This document shows, one piece after another, positions 1-5,479 of a stretch of 5,701 nucleotides of DNA. The stretch spans positions 1-5,701 of the forward strand of contig URWJ01000102.1 in the NCBI GenBank assembly GCA_900551535.1. Reading direction: 5' to 3'. Source of the stretch: an uncultured Granulicatella sp. (lineage in GTDB: Bacteria > Bacillota > Bacilli > Lactobacillales > Aerococcaceae). Position 1 is the first letter of the stretch. Each line of letters opens with the position of its first letter. The translations under genes were made by a program, and so were the position numbers. The notes below the pieces were generated by a model. It was not told the origin of the DNA. It saw nothing but the letters and a program-made list of their open reading frames with translations, and ran no database searches.

Positions 1-99
1 GATGAAGAACGTAAAGCTGCGATGGTCTCTAACTTACTCGTTGTTCTTTGCGGCAATCATGATGCTCAACCAATCGTTAACACAGGAAGCCTATACTAA
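1..99 (+). CDS. C-terminal end of a probable SPFH/Band 7 domain protein (partial)
   Basis: An open frame enters from the left edge and ends at TAA 97-99, giving 32 residues (DEERKAAMVSNLL... to ...VNTGSLY). From memory, the tail 'SNLLVVLCG...QPIVNTGSLY' matches the conserved C-terminus of SPFH/Band 7 (stomatin/prohibitin-like) membrane-associated proteins of Firmicutes. The SPFH domain itself lies outside the window, so the family call cannot be confirmed here. The following ribbon-helix-helix gene starts only 2 bp after this stop, which suggests one operon with coupled translation. SPFH proteins generally form oligomeric scaffolds at the inner face of the membrane; nothing in these residues reveals a specific role. 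The start and the promoter are not visible. Confidence 0.6.
   Translation, partial: DEERKAAMVSNLLVVLCGNHDAQPIVNTGSLY
84..89 (+). promoter_or_regulatory. Ribosome binding site of the ribbon-helix-helix gene
   Basis: AGGAAG lies 12 nt upstream of the ATG at 102, inside the last codons of the upstream gene. It supports the ATG at 102 as the start. The spacing is slightly long, and the 2-bp gap between the upstream stop and this start suggests that translational coupling also contributes. Confidence 0.5.
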
Positions 100-101
100 C
101 G

Positions 102-305
102 ATGGCTGATTTAAAGAAAAAACAAATTCCATTACGACTGTCATCTAAATTATACGCTGCTATCGCATCATGGGCAGAAGATGATTTTAGATCAGTCAAT
201 GGACAAATCGAATACTTATTAACGGAATGCGTGAAGCAACGTAAGAAAGATGGTAAATACGTCTCTGAAACCATAGACGAACCATTTGAAATCGACATTG
301 AATAA
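102..305 (+). CDS. Small Arc-like ribbon-helix-helix protein
   Basis: A complete 67-residue protein. Residues 6-13 (KKQIPLRL) alternate polar and hydrophobic residues like the DNA-contacting beta strand of Arc/MetJ ribbon-helix-helix proteins. Residues 14-27 (SSKLYAAIASWAED) and 30-47 (RSVNGQIEYLLTECVKQR) fit the two helices, and 'SVNGQIEYLL' is the typical second-helix pattern of Arc-family proteins. A lysine-rich stretch (46-52) and an acidic tail (56-67) follow. Family members bind DNA as dimers, usually as autorepressors or as antitoxins. Here the partner is the upstream SPFH-like gene rather than a recognisable toxin, and the start lies 2 bp after that gene's stop. A terminator follows directly, so this is the last gene of its operon. 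The fold assignment is fairly secure; the target and role are unknown. Confidence 0.82.
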   Translation: MADLKKKQIPLRLSSKLYAAIASWAEDDFRSVNGQIEYLLTECVKQRKKDGKYVSETIDEPFEIDIE

Positions 306-306
306 C

Positions 307-342
307 AAAAAGGATGGACGAAATTCGCCCATCCTCTTTTTC
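307..342. terminator. Bidirectional intrinsic terminator
   Basis: The stem AGGATGG (311-317) pairs with CCATCCT (329-335). Inside it, an A/C mismatch is followed by a further CGA/TCG pairing. A T-rich run (336-342) follows on the + strand. The AAAAA at 307-311 gives a T run on the - strand, so the hairpin can end the ribbon-helix-helix operon on + and act as a backstop for read-through from yacL on -. Confidence 0.85.
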
Positions 343-348
343 TATTTA

Positions 349-398
349 TTCAAATTGTTAGCAGGTCGTTGAGTTCATGCAGTCCAAAAGAAAATTAA
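349..398 (+). pseudogene. Decayed inverted copy of the 3' end of yacL
   Basis: Read on the + strand, this stretch matches the end of the yacL coding strand in collinear order. TTCAAA-TTG at 349-357 matches the complement of 668-676, AGCAGGTCGT at 360-369 matches 657-666, and CCAAAAGAAAATTAA at 384-398 is identical over 15 bases to the complement of 616-630, which covers the last yacL codons. Between the matching blocks the copy has lost about ten bases and diverged. It has no usable reading frame, and the TAG at 358-360 interrupts the continuation from the left. I read it as a remnant of an inverted duplication, not a gene. An alternative is that only the 3' end of a second yacL-like gene once stood here. 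Confidence 0.6.
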
Positions 399-454
399 GT
401 ATAAGCACCATGATTACGAAGAATCATGCGGATTTTATAATCGCAGTAATGGGG
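349..454. repeat. Left arm of long imperfect inverted repeat
   Basis: This arm pairs with 549-676. Its best-conserved part is 410-454: ATGATTAC, then GAATC, TGCGGATTT, ATAATCGC and GTAATGGGG all recur in order in the complement of 549-597, with a few substitutions and small gaps. Its outer part (349-398) matches the end of the yacL coding region. The arm can also fold on itself, since ATTAC near 412 pairs with GTAAT near 446. I found no clear target-site duplication outside the arms. Confidence 0.75.
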
Positions 455-472
455 AATAGCATTAAATGCGAA

Positions 473-510
473 AAAGCTGGAGTTAGGAATTTATTCCTTA
501 CTCCAGCTTT
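473..510 (-). terminator. Terminator of the dut-radA-yacL operon
   Basis: A strong hairpin: AAAGCTGGAGT (473-483) pairs over 11 bp with ACTCCAGCTTT (500-510). After one T/T mismatch, AGGAA (485-489) pairs with TTCCT (494-498) around a four-base loop. On the - strand the stem runs into TTTTT (475-471), as expected of an intrinsic terminator about 100 nt past the yacL stop. On the + strand only three T follow, so activity in that direction should be weaker. It sits inside the long inverted repeat. Confidence 0.75.
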
Positions 511-526
511 GAGGCTTTAAAGGTGA

Positions 527-539
527 GAGACTTCGGCTC
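527..539 (+). other. Small UUCG-tetraloop hairpin in the repeat core
   Basis: GAG(A)C at 527-531 and GCTC at 536-539 can pair around TTCG (532-535) with one bulged A. C(UUCG)G loops are unusually stable in RNA, but only if the + strand is transcribed here, for which there is no direct sign. It lies in the non-repeated core (455-548). Confidence 0.35.
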
Positions 540-548
540 GAACCGGTG

Positions 549-676
549 CCCCATTACAGCGATTATAAACAAATCCGCAAGGATTCGCAGTAATCATAAA
601 ACTAACTTTTATTGTTTAATTTTCTTTTGGCTATGCAGTGGTTTGGCGAAAATCATACGACCTGCTGCAGTTTGAA
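549..676. repeat. Right arm of long imperfect inverted repeat, including the yacL 3' end
   Basis: This is the partner of 349-454. Positions 549-597 lie downstream of the yacL stop and pair with 410-454; positions 616-676 are the last codons of yacL and pair with the decayed copy at 349-398. The arm also has its own secondary structure: ATTAC (553-557) with GTAAT (590-594), GCG (559-561) with CGC (586-588), and AATCC (572-576) with GGATT (581-585) around a GCAA tetraloop. Folding within the arm and pairing between arms are mutually exclusive. Confidence 0.75.
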
Positions 677-1733
677 GGGCGCTCGTTACGACCACTTCAA
701 TCTCTTGATTCATATAATATTGTCCATCTTCCACGACAATCATCGTACCGTCATCCAAGTACGCAACCCCTTGTTGGCGCTCCGTTCCCGATTTAACAAC
801 CGTTGTCTTCAAGGTTTCCCCTGGAATCACAACTGGCTTGATGGCTTGCGCTAACGCATTAATATTAAAGACTGGCACATTTTGGAACTCACTGACTTTA
901 TTTAAGTTAAAGTCGTTCGTGATAATAATGCCGTCAATCGCCTTTGCCAAGCGAATTAACTTGCGGTCCACTTCATTAATATCGTCATAGTCTCCATCGT
1001 AAATTTCTACTTTAATATTCTCTTCTTTTTGAAGAGCGTTTAAAATATCTAATCCACGGCGCCCTCTCACACGCTTCAAGCTATCAGCGCTATCGGCGAT
1101 ATATTGTAATTCATTCAGTACAAATACTGGAATCACGAGCACCCCTTCGATAAAGCCTGTTTTAGCGATATCGTAAATTCGTCCATCGATAATGACGCTT
1201 GTATCAAGCAGTTTGTATTTTCTGAAGTTATCTCCTGCTTTACGTTCAAGCACTGGAGAATCCTCCGTTTTCTTTCTTGTCGCTGTAAATGCTTTTAGAA
1301 TATCTTCACGACGCGTCGTTCCGACATAAAAGCCAAGGTACCCAAAGATAATACTTAAGGCGATTGGTAAAGCTTGCGTAATTGCTGGAATTTGTAAATT
1401 AGTAAATGGCAATCCAACGAGCCATGCGACTAAGAGTCCAATCAGTGCACCAATCATTCCAAAGAGTAAATAGCTCACGGAAAGTTGGCTAACGAGTTTT
1501 TCAAGTCTACGAATGCCCGCTAAAATCGGATCCGTCACGAATAGGGAAATAAAGAATAGAATAATAGCACCTAACAAAATACTCGTAACTTGCGATGTTA
1601 ACCATTCATTCGTAATGTTGAATGCTTGCCATAGACTTGGAAAGTACGTTGCACCTAAAGACCCTCCGAGCAATACGAAAATCAGTTGCAATAACTTTCT
1701 TCCGTATGCTCGAAATTTTTTAGGTTGTTCCAT
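609..1733 (-). CDS. yacL: YacL-type membrane protein with PIN and TRAM domains
   Basis: A 374-residue protein. Four hydrophobic segments (about 14-31, 48-66, 86-108 and 120-138) anchor it in the membrane. A cytoplasmic PIN domain (about 173-290) follows, with the expected acidic residues D177 (LLDTSVIIDGR), E208 (LNELQ), D256 (VDRKL) and D274 (TNDFN), so a metal-dependent ribonuclease site appears intact. A TRAM domain (about 304-366), a likely RNA-binding fold, ends the protein. This order and length are typical of YacL of Bacillus subtilis and relatives, whose substrate is not established as far as I know. The start at ATG 1733-1731 is chosen because AAAGGAG (1747-1741) lies 7 nt upstream; a frame reaching ATG at 1832 would overlap radA and lacks the hydrophobic pattern. 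It is the last gene of the dut-radA operon, 14 bp after radA. Its 3' end is duplicated in inverted orientation downstream. Confidence 0.93.
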   Translation of the reverse strand: MEQPKKFRAYGRKLLQLIFVLLGGSLGATYFPSLWQAFNITNEWLTSQVTSILLGAIILFFISLFVTDPILAGIRRLEKLVSQLSVSYLLFGMIGALIGLLVAWLVGLPFTNLQIPAITQALPIALSIIFGYLGFYVGTTRREDILKAFTATRKKTEDSPVLERKAGDNFRKYKLLDTSVIIDGRIYDIAKTGFIEGVLVIPVFVLNELQYIADSADSLKRVRGRRGLDILNALQKEENIKVEIYDGDYDDINEVDRKLIRLAKAIDGIIITNDFNLNKVSEFQNVPVFNINALAQAIKPVVIPGETLKTTVVKSGTERQQGVAYLDDGTMIVVEDGQYYMNQEIEVVVTSALQTAAGRMIFAKPLHSQKKIKQ

Positions 1734-1740
1734 AATATTT

Positions 1741-1747
1741 CTCCTTT
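1741..1747 (-). promoter_or_regulatory. Ribosome binding site deciding the yacL start
   Basis: AAAGGAG on the - strand, directly after the radA stop (TAG, 1750-1748), with a 7-nt spacer to ATG 1733. It favours the 374-residue product over the 407-residue in-frame extension. Confidence 0.85.
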
Positions 1748-3133
1748 CTAATTTTCTTTTCCGAAGGCTTTGTAAATAGCTTCTTTGACAGAAGATACTC
1801 CAACGACTTCGATATTTTTTGGAAGTTCCCATCCATCTAAATTATTTTTTGGAATAAAGACACGCTTAAACCCGAGCTTTTCAGCCTCGCGAACACGGTC
1901 ATAGACACGATTCACTTTACGGATTTCACCAGTCAAGCCGATTTCGCCGATAAAGCAATCACCCATCTTCGTTTCTTTTTCCTTGTAGCTTGAAACAATA
2001 CTCATTGCAATCGCTAAGTCGACTGCGGGTTCGTTGAGTTTCAAACCACCTGTTGATTTAAAGTAAGCATCTTGGTTTTGTAATAGAAGTCCTGCACGTT
2101 TCTCAAGAACTGCCATCAAGAGCGCTACACGATTATAGTCCAAACCACTTGTCGTACGACGTGCATTTCCAAAGGCCGTTGGTGACAATAAACATTGCAC
2201 CTCGGTTAAAATTGGCCTTGTTCCTTCAAGAGACACGACAATCGCAGAGCCTGTTGCGCCTGCAAGCCGTTCTTCTAAGAAGACTTCGGAAGGGTTCGTT
2301 ACTTCGTTCAGCCCTTCTTGATGCATTTCGAAAACGCCAATTTCGTTGGTAGACCCAAAACGGTTTTTCACGGAACGAAGCACGCGGAAGCTATGATGTT
2401 TATCTCCTTCGAAATAAAGAACGGTATCCACCATATGTTCCAACATACGTGGCCCTGCTAATGCTCCTTCTTTTGTCACGTGACCTACGATAAAGATGGC
2501 AATCTGATTGAGCTTTGCTAGTCGCATCAATGTAGCTGTCGCCTCACGAACATGAGACACACTTCCTGCAACCCCATTTGCTTGCGGATGTGTCATCGTT
2601 TGAATCGAGTCGATAATGACATAGTCTGGTTTCAATGCTTCCACTTGCGCAACGATATCTTCTAGGTTTGTTTCAGCGTAAATATAAAATCCGTCTGCTT
2701 GCATCCCGAGACGCTCCGCACGCATTTTAATTTGAGACGCACTTTCTTCTCCTGATACATAGAGAACCGTTCCTTGTGTTTGTTGTAATTCACTAGACAC
2801 TTGTAATAATAAGGTAGATTTCCCAATCCCTGGATCCCCACCAATTAATACTAGAGAACCCGGAACCACGCCACCTCCAAGCACGCGGTCGAGTTCGCTA
2901 ATCGATGTCTTCACACGATTCACACGCTCATACGCCACTTGATCAAGACGCATTGGTTTTGTCTTGTGTGCTTCTTCTGAATGTTGCACTAAGGAAGGAC
3001 GTTTCGCATTGCTCGTCGTTTCCTTGAACTCTTCCATCGTAGACCAGTTCCCGCAGTTTGGGCATTTCCCTAAATATTTTGGTGAATTATATCCACACTC
3101 TCTACATACAAAACTTGTGGCTGCTTTTGCCAT
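1748..3133 (-). CDS. radA: DNA repair ATPase RadA
   Basis: A 461-residue protein, the usual full length for bacterial RadA (Sms). Residues 10-27 form a C4 zinc finger (C10, C13, C24, C27). The RecA-like ATPase core has Walker A GDPGIGKST at 99-107 (K105), a Walker B strand VIIDS at 172-176 and the RadA-specific KNRFG motif at 256-260. The C-terminal part (about 285-461) is the Lon-protease-like domain, here a DNA-binding scaffold rather than a peptidase. RadA is an ATP-driven motor that extends recombination intermediates in cooperation with RecA; in naturally competent Gram-positives it is also needed for transformation. ATG 3133 is preceded by AAAGGAG (3145-3139) at 5 nt. The gene follows dut by 12 bp and precedes yacL by 14 bp, so the three are surely co-transcribed. 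In B. subtilis disA lies between radA and yacL; here it does not. Confidence 0.97.
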   Translation of the reverse strand: MAKAATSFVCRECGYNSPKYLGKCPNCGNWSTMEEFKETTSNAKRPSLVQHSEEAHKTKPMRLDQVAYERVNRVKTSISELDRVLGGGVVPGSLVLIGGDPGIGKSTLLLQVSSELQQTQGTVLYVSGEESASQIKMRAERLGMQADGFYIYAETNLEDIVAQVEALKPDYVIIDSIQTMTHPQANGVAGSVSHVREATATLMRLAKLNQIAIFIVGHVTKEGALAGPRMLEHMVDTVLYFEGDKHHSFRVLRSVKNRFGSTNEIGVFEMHQEGLNEVTNPSEVFLEERLAGATGSAIVVSLEGTRPILTEVQCLLSPTAFGNARRTTSGLDYNRVALLMAVLEKRAGLLLQNQDAYFKSTGGLKLNEPAVDLAIAMSIVSSYKEKETKMGDCFIGEIGLTGEIRKVNRVYDRVREAEKLGFKRVFIPKNNLDGWELPKNIEVVGVSSVKEAIYKAFGKEN

Positions 3134-3138
3134 TTTGG

Positions 3139-3145
3139 CTCCTTT
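3139..3145 (-). promoter_or_regulatory. Ribosome binding site of radA
   Basis: AAAGGAG on the - strand lies 5 nt before the radA ATG and abuts the dut stop codon (TAG, 3148-3146). Ribosomes finishing dut therefore end on the radA initiation site, which suggests coupled translation. Confidence 0.8.
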
Positions 3146-3709
3146 CTAACGAACGCCAGAAGAACCAAAGCCGCCTGTACGTTCATTCATATCGTTTTCT
3201 TCATCCGCATCCGCTTTTAAGAACGGTAGGAAGATTCCTTGGCCGATACGATCGCCTTTTTTAATTTCTTTATCGAATAATCCGAAGTTTAATAATTGGA
3301 AGTAAATATGCCCTTCGTTGTCAGGGTTGTTGTAGTAGTCGCTATCCACGATTCCCACACCGTTTGGTAAGACAAGGAAGTGTTTCAATGGGTTACTTGA
3401 GCGGTTCGCCAATTGTAAGTACTCATCTTCTTGCATATAAGACTTGATTCCCGTTGGAACAAGCACTGGTTTTAAGACTTTTTGCTCTTTCGCCAATTCT
3501 TCTTCTACTTTTTCTTTATCCGTTGTATAAATCCATTGTTTTAATTGAGTGGCTGCAAATTTGAAAAGCATTTTCCAAATGCTTGGTAATACGATATCTT
3601 CGGCAGCTTCGAAGTCATATCCTGCTGAATGTTTTGTCGAACGTTTTGGAACAGTGATTCCTTTTCCTTCATAAGCAGATACGATTTCAAATCCACGTTT
3701 TCTTTCCAT
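3146..3709 (-). CDS. dut: dUTP diphosphatase, trimeric type
   Basis: A 187-residue protein that hydrolyses dUTP to dUMP and pyrophosphate, keeping uracil out of DNA and supplying dUMP for thymidylate synthesis. The five motifs of trimeric dUTPases are present in order: I AGYDFEA (29-35), II RSSNP (103-107), III GVGIVDSDYY (117-126), IV GDRIGQGIF (152-160) and V RTGGFGSSG (177-185). It is about 40 residues longer than the common 140-150-residue form. The extra length is mainly a charged, probably helical insert between motifs I and II (about 43-80), plus a short NNPDN loop after motif III. The motif III form DSDYYNNPDNEGH is one I associate with Gram-positive and phage dUTPases. ATG 3709 is preceded by AAGGTGA (3720-3714). 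It is the first gene of the operon with radA and yacL. Confidence 0.93.
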   Translation of the reverse strand: MERKRGFEIVSAYEGKGITVPKRSTKHSAGYDFEAAEDIVLPSIWKMLFKFAATQLKQWIYTTDKEKVEEELAKEQKVLKPVLVPTGIKSYMQEDEYLQLANRSSNPLKHFLVLPNGVGIVDSDYYNNPDNEGHIYFQLLNFGLFDKEIKKGDRIGQGIFLPFLKADADEENDMNERTGGFGSSGVR

Positions 3710-3713
3710 TTCA

Positions 3714-3720
3714 TCACCTT
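3714..3720 (-). promoter_or_regulatory. Ribosome binding site of dut
   Basis: AAGGTGA on the - strand, 4 nt upstream of ATG 3709. It contains the GGTGA core complementary to the end of 16S rRNA and decides this start over the out-of-frame ATGs at 3726 and 3714. Confidence 0.7.
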
Positions 3721-3742
3721 TTTCATTTAATTTCTAACTCTT

Positions 3743-3751
3743 ATCATAACA
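3743..3751 (-). promoter_or_regulatory. Extended -10 promoter of the dut-radA-yacL operon
   Basis: On the - strand TGT-TATGAT forms an extended -10 (TGnTATAAT with one mismatch), which would place the transcript start near 3736 and give a leader of about 27 nt. The -35 position (ATGCAA at 17-bp spacing) matches TTGACA at only three of six positions, which an extended -10 can tolerate. Confidence 0.55.
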
Positions 3752-3858
3752 TTGTTTTTCCCTAGTTGCATCCGTTCTCAATCAAAATTTAAAATATAAC
3801 GCTTCTTTATTATAAGTTATGACAAAATTCCAACTTTCGAACCGTGATTTCGGCAAAG

Positions 3859-3887
3859 TGCACAATTTTTACAGTCGTTTTTGTGCA
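3859..3887. repeat. Inverted repeat, possible operator
   Basis: TGCACAA (3859-3865) and TTGTGCA (3881-3887) are perfect inverted 7-mers around a 15-base spacer. They lie about 70-100 bp upstream of the sugar-ATPase gene. They could bind a dimeric regulator or form a weak hairpin; there is no T run, so a terminator is unlikely. Confidence 0.35.
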
Positions 3888-3924
3888 ACCTTCCCCTATC
3901 TCTTTTCCTCAAAAAAACGTAAAC

Positions 3925-3933
3925 TGTTACTGT
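3925..3933 (+). promoter_or_regulatory. Possible extended -10 promoter of the sugar-transport ATPase gene
   Basis: TGT-TACTGT resembles an extended -10 and would start transcription near 3940, giving a leader of about 20 nt. The -35 region at 17-bp spacing is poor, so the promoter may depend on an activator. The ACTGTAAAA overlapping it (3929-3937) recurs inverted at 3867-3875. Confidence 0.35.
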
Positions 3934-3945
3934 AAAACAAATTAT

Positions 3946-3952
3946 AGGGGGA
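3946..3952 (+). promoter_or_regulatory. Ribosome binding site of the sugar-transport ATPase gene
   Basis: AGGGGGA, 7 nt before ATG 3960. The purine-rich run and good spacing support this start. Confidence 0.75.
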
Positions 3953-3959
3953 AATCCTA

Positions 3960-5063
3960 ATGGTAGAAATGCAATTAAATCATATTCACAAAAAATATGA
4001 CAATGCGGAAAACTATTCCGTAACAGACTTTAACTTACACATCAAAGACCGCGAGTTCATCGTATTCGTAGGCCCTTCAGGATGCGGTAAATCAACAACT
4101 CTTCGTATGATCGCTGGTCTTGAAGATATTTCTGAAGGAGAATTAAAAATTGGCGACGTTGTAATGAACGACGTAGCTCCAAAAGATCGTGATATCGCGA
4201 TGGTATTCCAAAACTATGCCCTATATCCTCATATGAGCGTATATGACAACATGGCATTCGGTTTGAAATTACGTAAATACGACAAAGCTGAAATTGACAA
4301 ACGTGTTAAAAACGCAGCAGAAATCTTAGGCTTAGCTCAATACTTAGAACGTAAACCAGCTGCTTTATCTGGTGGTCAACGTCAACGTGTGGCTTTAGGA
4401 CGTGCGATCGTTCGTGATGCGAAAGTATTCTTAATGGACGAACCTCTTTCTAACTTAGATGCTAAATTACGTGTTGCGATGCGTGCTGAAATTGCGAAAT
4501 TACACCGTCGTTTAGAAACAACAACAATTTACGTAACTCACGACCAAACAGAAGCGATGACAATGGCTGACCGTATCGTTATCATGAAAGATGGTTTCGT
4601 ACAACAAATCGGTACTCCACAAGAAGTGTACAACACTCCTAACAACGTATTCGTAGCTGGATTCATCGGATCACCAGCAATGAACTTCTTCAATGTAACA
4701 TTACAAGATGGCGTGATTTCAAATGGTAAAGGTTTATCATTACAATTACCTGAAGCGAAGAGAAAACTTCTTGAAGACAAAGGTTACAACGGAAAAGATT
4801 TAATCTTCGGTATCCGTCCAGAAGATATCAAAGGTGCTCAAATCGCTATCGATACTTATCCAGCAGCAACAGTGAAATCAGAAGTTGTTGTATCAGAATT
4901 ACTTGGTGCAGAAACAATGCTTTACACTCGTGTTGACGATACTGAATTCGTATCTAAAGTGGATGCACGTGACTTCCACAACCCAGGCGAAACAGTTGAA
5001 TTAGCATTCGACTTAAACAAATCTCACTTCTTCGACAAAGAAACTGAGGAAGTTATTCGCTAA
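3960..5063 (+). CDS. msmK: Carbohydrate ABC-transporter ATPase, MsmK/MsmX (UgpC/MalK) type
   Basis: A complete 367-residue ATPase that should power sugar importers from the inner face of the membrane. Motifs in order: Walker A GPSGCGKST (38-46), Q-loop Q84 (VFQNYALYPHMSV), ABC signature LSGGQ (136-140), Walker B VFLMDE (156-161, catalytic E161), D-loop SNLD (164-167) and switch H194 (YVTHDQTEAM). The C-terminal third (from about 236, FIGSPAMNF, through GIRPEDI 284-290) is the MalK-type regulatory/TOBE domain of CUT1 importers. Length and sequence fit MsmX of B. subtilis and MsmK of streptococci, shared ATPases that serve several oligosaccharide permeases. No permease or binding protein is adjacent and the gene has its own leader and terminator, which supports that shared role. 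Automatic annotation often labels such proteins UgpC; glycerol-phosphate specificity is not implied. Confidence 0.93.
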   Translation: MVEMQLNHIHKKYDNAENYSVTDFNLHIKDREFIVFVGPSGCGKSTTLRMIAGLEDISEGELKIGDVVMNDVAPKDRDIAMVFQNYALYPHMSVYDNMAFGLKLRKYDKAEIDKRVKNAAEILGLAQYLERKPAALSGGQRQRVALGRAIVRDAKVFLMDEPLSNLDAKLRVAMRAEIAKLHRRLETTTIYVTHDQTEAMTMADRIVIMKDGFVQQIGTPQEVYNTPNNVFVAGFIGSPAMNFFNVTLQDGVISNGKGLSLQLPEAKRKLLEDKGYNGKDLIFGIRPEDIKGAQIAIDTYPAATVKSEVVVSELLGAETMLYTRVDDTEFVSKVDARDFHNPGETVELAFDLNKSHFFDKETEEVIR

Positions 5064-5083
5064 GAATAAACTACAGAAACTAC

Positions 5084-5120
5084 AAAAGCTGACAGCTCAA
5101 ATGAGCCGTCAGCTTTTTTC
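5084..5120. terminator. Strong intrinsic terminator between convergent genes
   Basis: AAAAGCTGAC (5084-5093) pairs over 10 bp with GTCAGCTTTT (5108-5117). Inside it GCTC/GAGC adds four pairs around a short AT-rich loop, and six T (5114-5119) follow on the + strand. On the - strand the stem ends in TTTT, so it probably also ends transcription of the convergent gene whose stop lies at 5131. Confidence 0.9.
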
Positions 5121-5130
5121 TTTTACAAAT

Positions 5131-5469
5131 TTATTCGTCTACTTCTTGAAACTCACATTCAAAGCGATATTCAAAGAACTTCTCGATCACTGCTTTCAGT
5201 TGATCCGGACTGAGTTTTCGAATGATTGTATCAAAATCAATTGCTTCTAATTCATCTTCAGTCAGCTTTTGATAAGGCGGTAAATCTGAATACTGTCTTA
5301 ATTCGTCATAAACAATGAAGTCTCCATCGATAAAAGATTCGATGAGTCCACGTCTTTGAAGAAGGTAAAACAACTCTGGATAACTATCCGCCGTAAAACT
5401 ATACACCGTCTTATCAGAATAAATACCACAGCAGTGTGTTTGATTGAGATTTAATTTTACTTTTCTCAT
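5131..5469 (-). CDS. Unrecognised acidic 112-residue protein
   Basis: I do not recognise the family. The reading frame is complete, with ATG at 5469, a TAA stop, a TGGAGG ribosome binding site (5485-5480) 10 nt upstream and a shared terminator downstream, so it is very likely a real gene. It has no signal peptide and no membrane segment, so it is probably cytoplasmic. Residues 1-60 look like a mixed alpha/beta unit with an early Cys pair (THCCG, 11-15) and many aromatics. Residues 69-105 contain two likely amphipathic helices (LTEDELEAIDFDTIIRK and PDQLKAVIEKFFEYR). The tail is strongly acidic. It stands alone between a convergent sugar-ATPase gene and an upstream tRNA gene on the same strand. 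No function is inferred. Confidence 0.75.
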   Translation of the reverse strand: MRKVKLNLNQTHCCGIYSDKTVYSFTADSYPELFYLLQRRGLIESFIDGDFIVYDELRQYSDLPPYQKLTEDELEAIDFDTIIRKLSPDQLKAVIEKFFEYRFECEFQEVDE

Positions 5470-5479
5470 CTTAGTTTAG

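Noticed and set aside
527..560. Stretch resembling the T arm of a tRNA (complement reads GGTTCGAGCC)
   Set aside because: The flanking stems do not pair as a T arm and acceptor stem, and no D or anticodon arm can be found.
349..597. CRISPR array or insertion sequence
   Set aside because: There is a single inverted pair, not regularly spaced direct repeats, and no transposase frame or target-site duplication.
1734..1832. In-frame N-terminal extension of yacL by 33 codons to ATG 1832
   Set aside because: It overlaps the end of radA, is arginine-rich and unlike YacL proteins, and ATG 1733 has an ideal ribosome binding site.
2662..2844. 60-residue frame on the - strand inside radA
   Set aside because: It is an alternative frame of the conserved RadA ATPase core, with no independent start signal.
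3541..3726. Reading frame starting with MKKVMKWKEN on the - strand
   Set aside because: It overlaps dut in another frame, and dut shows all five dUTPase motifs with its own ribosome binding site.
3809..3814. Perfect TATAAT on the - strand as a second dut promoter
   Set aside because: No -35-like hexamer lies at 16-18 bp spacing and there is no TG extension; AT-rich intergenic DNA yields such matches by chance. It remains possible as a weak start.
3838..3940. Catabolite-repression (cre) site near the sugar ATPase gene
   Set aside because: No stretch fits the 14-base cre pattern with its central CG and flanking TG/CA.
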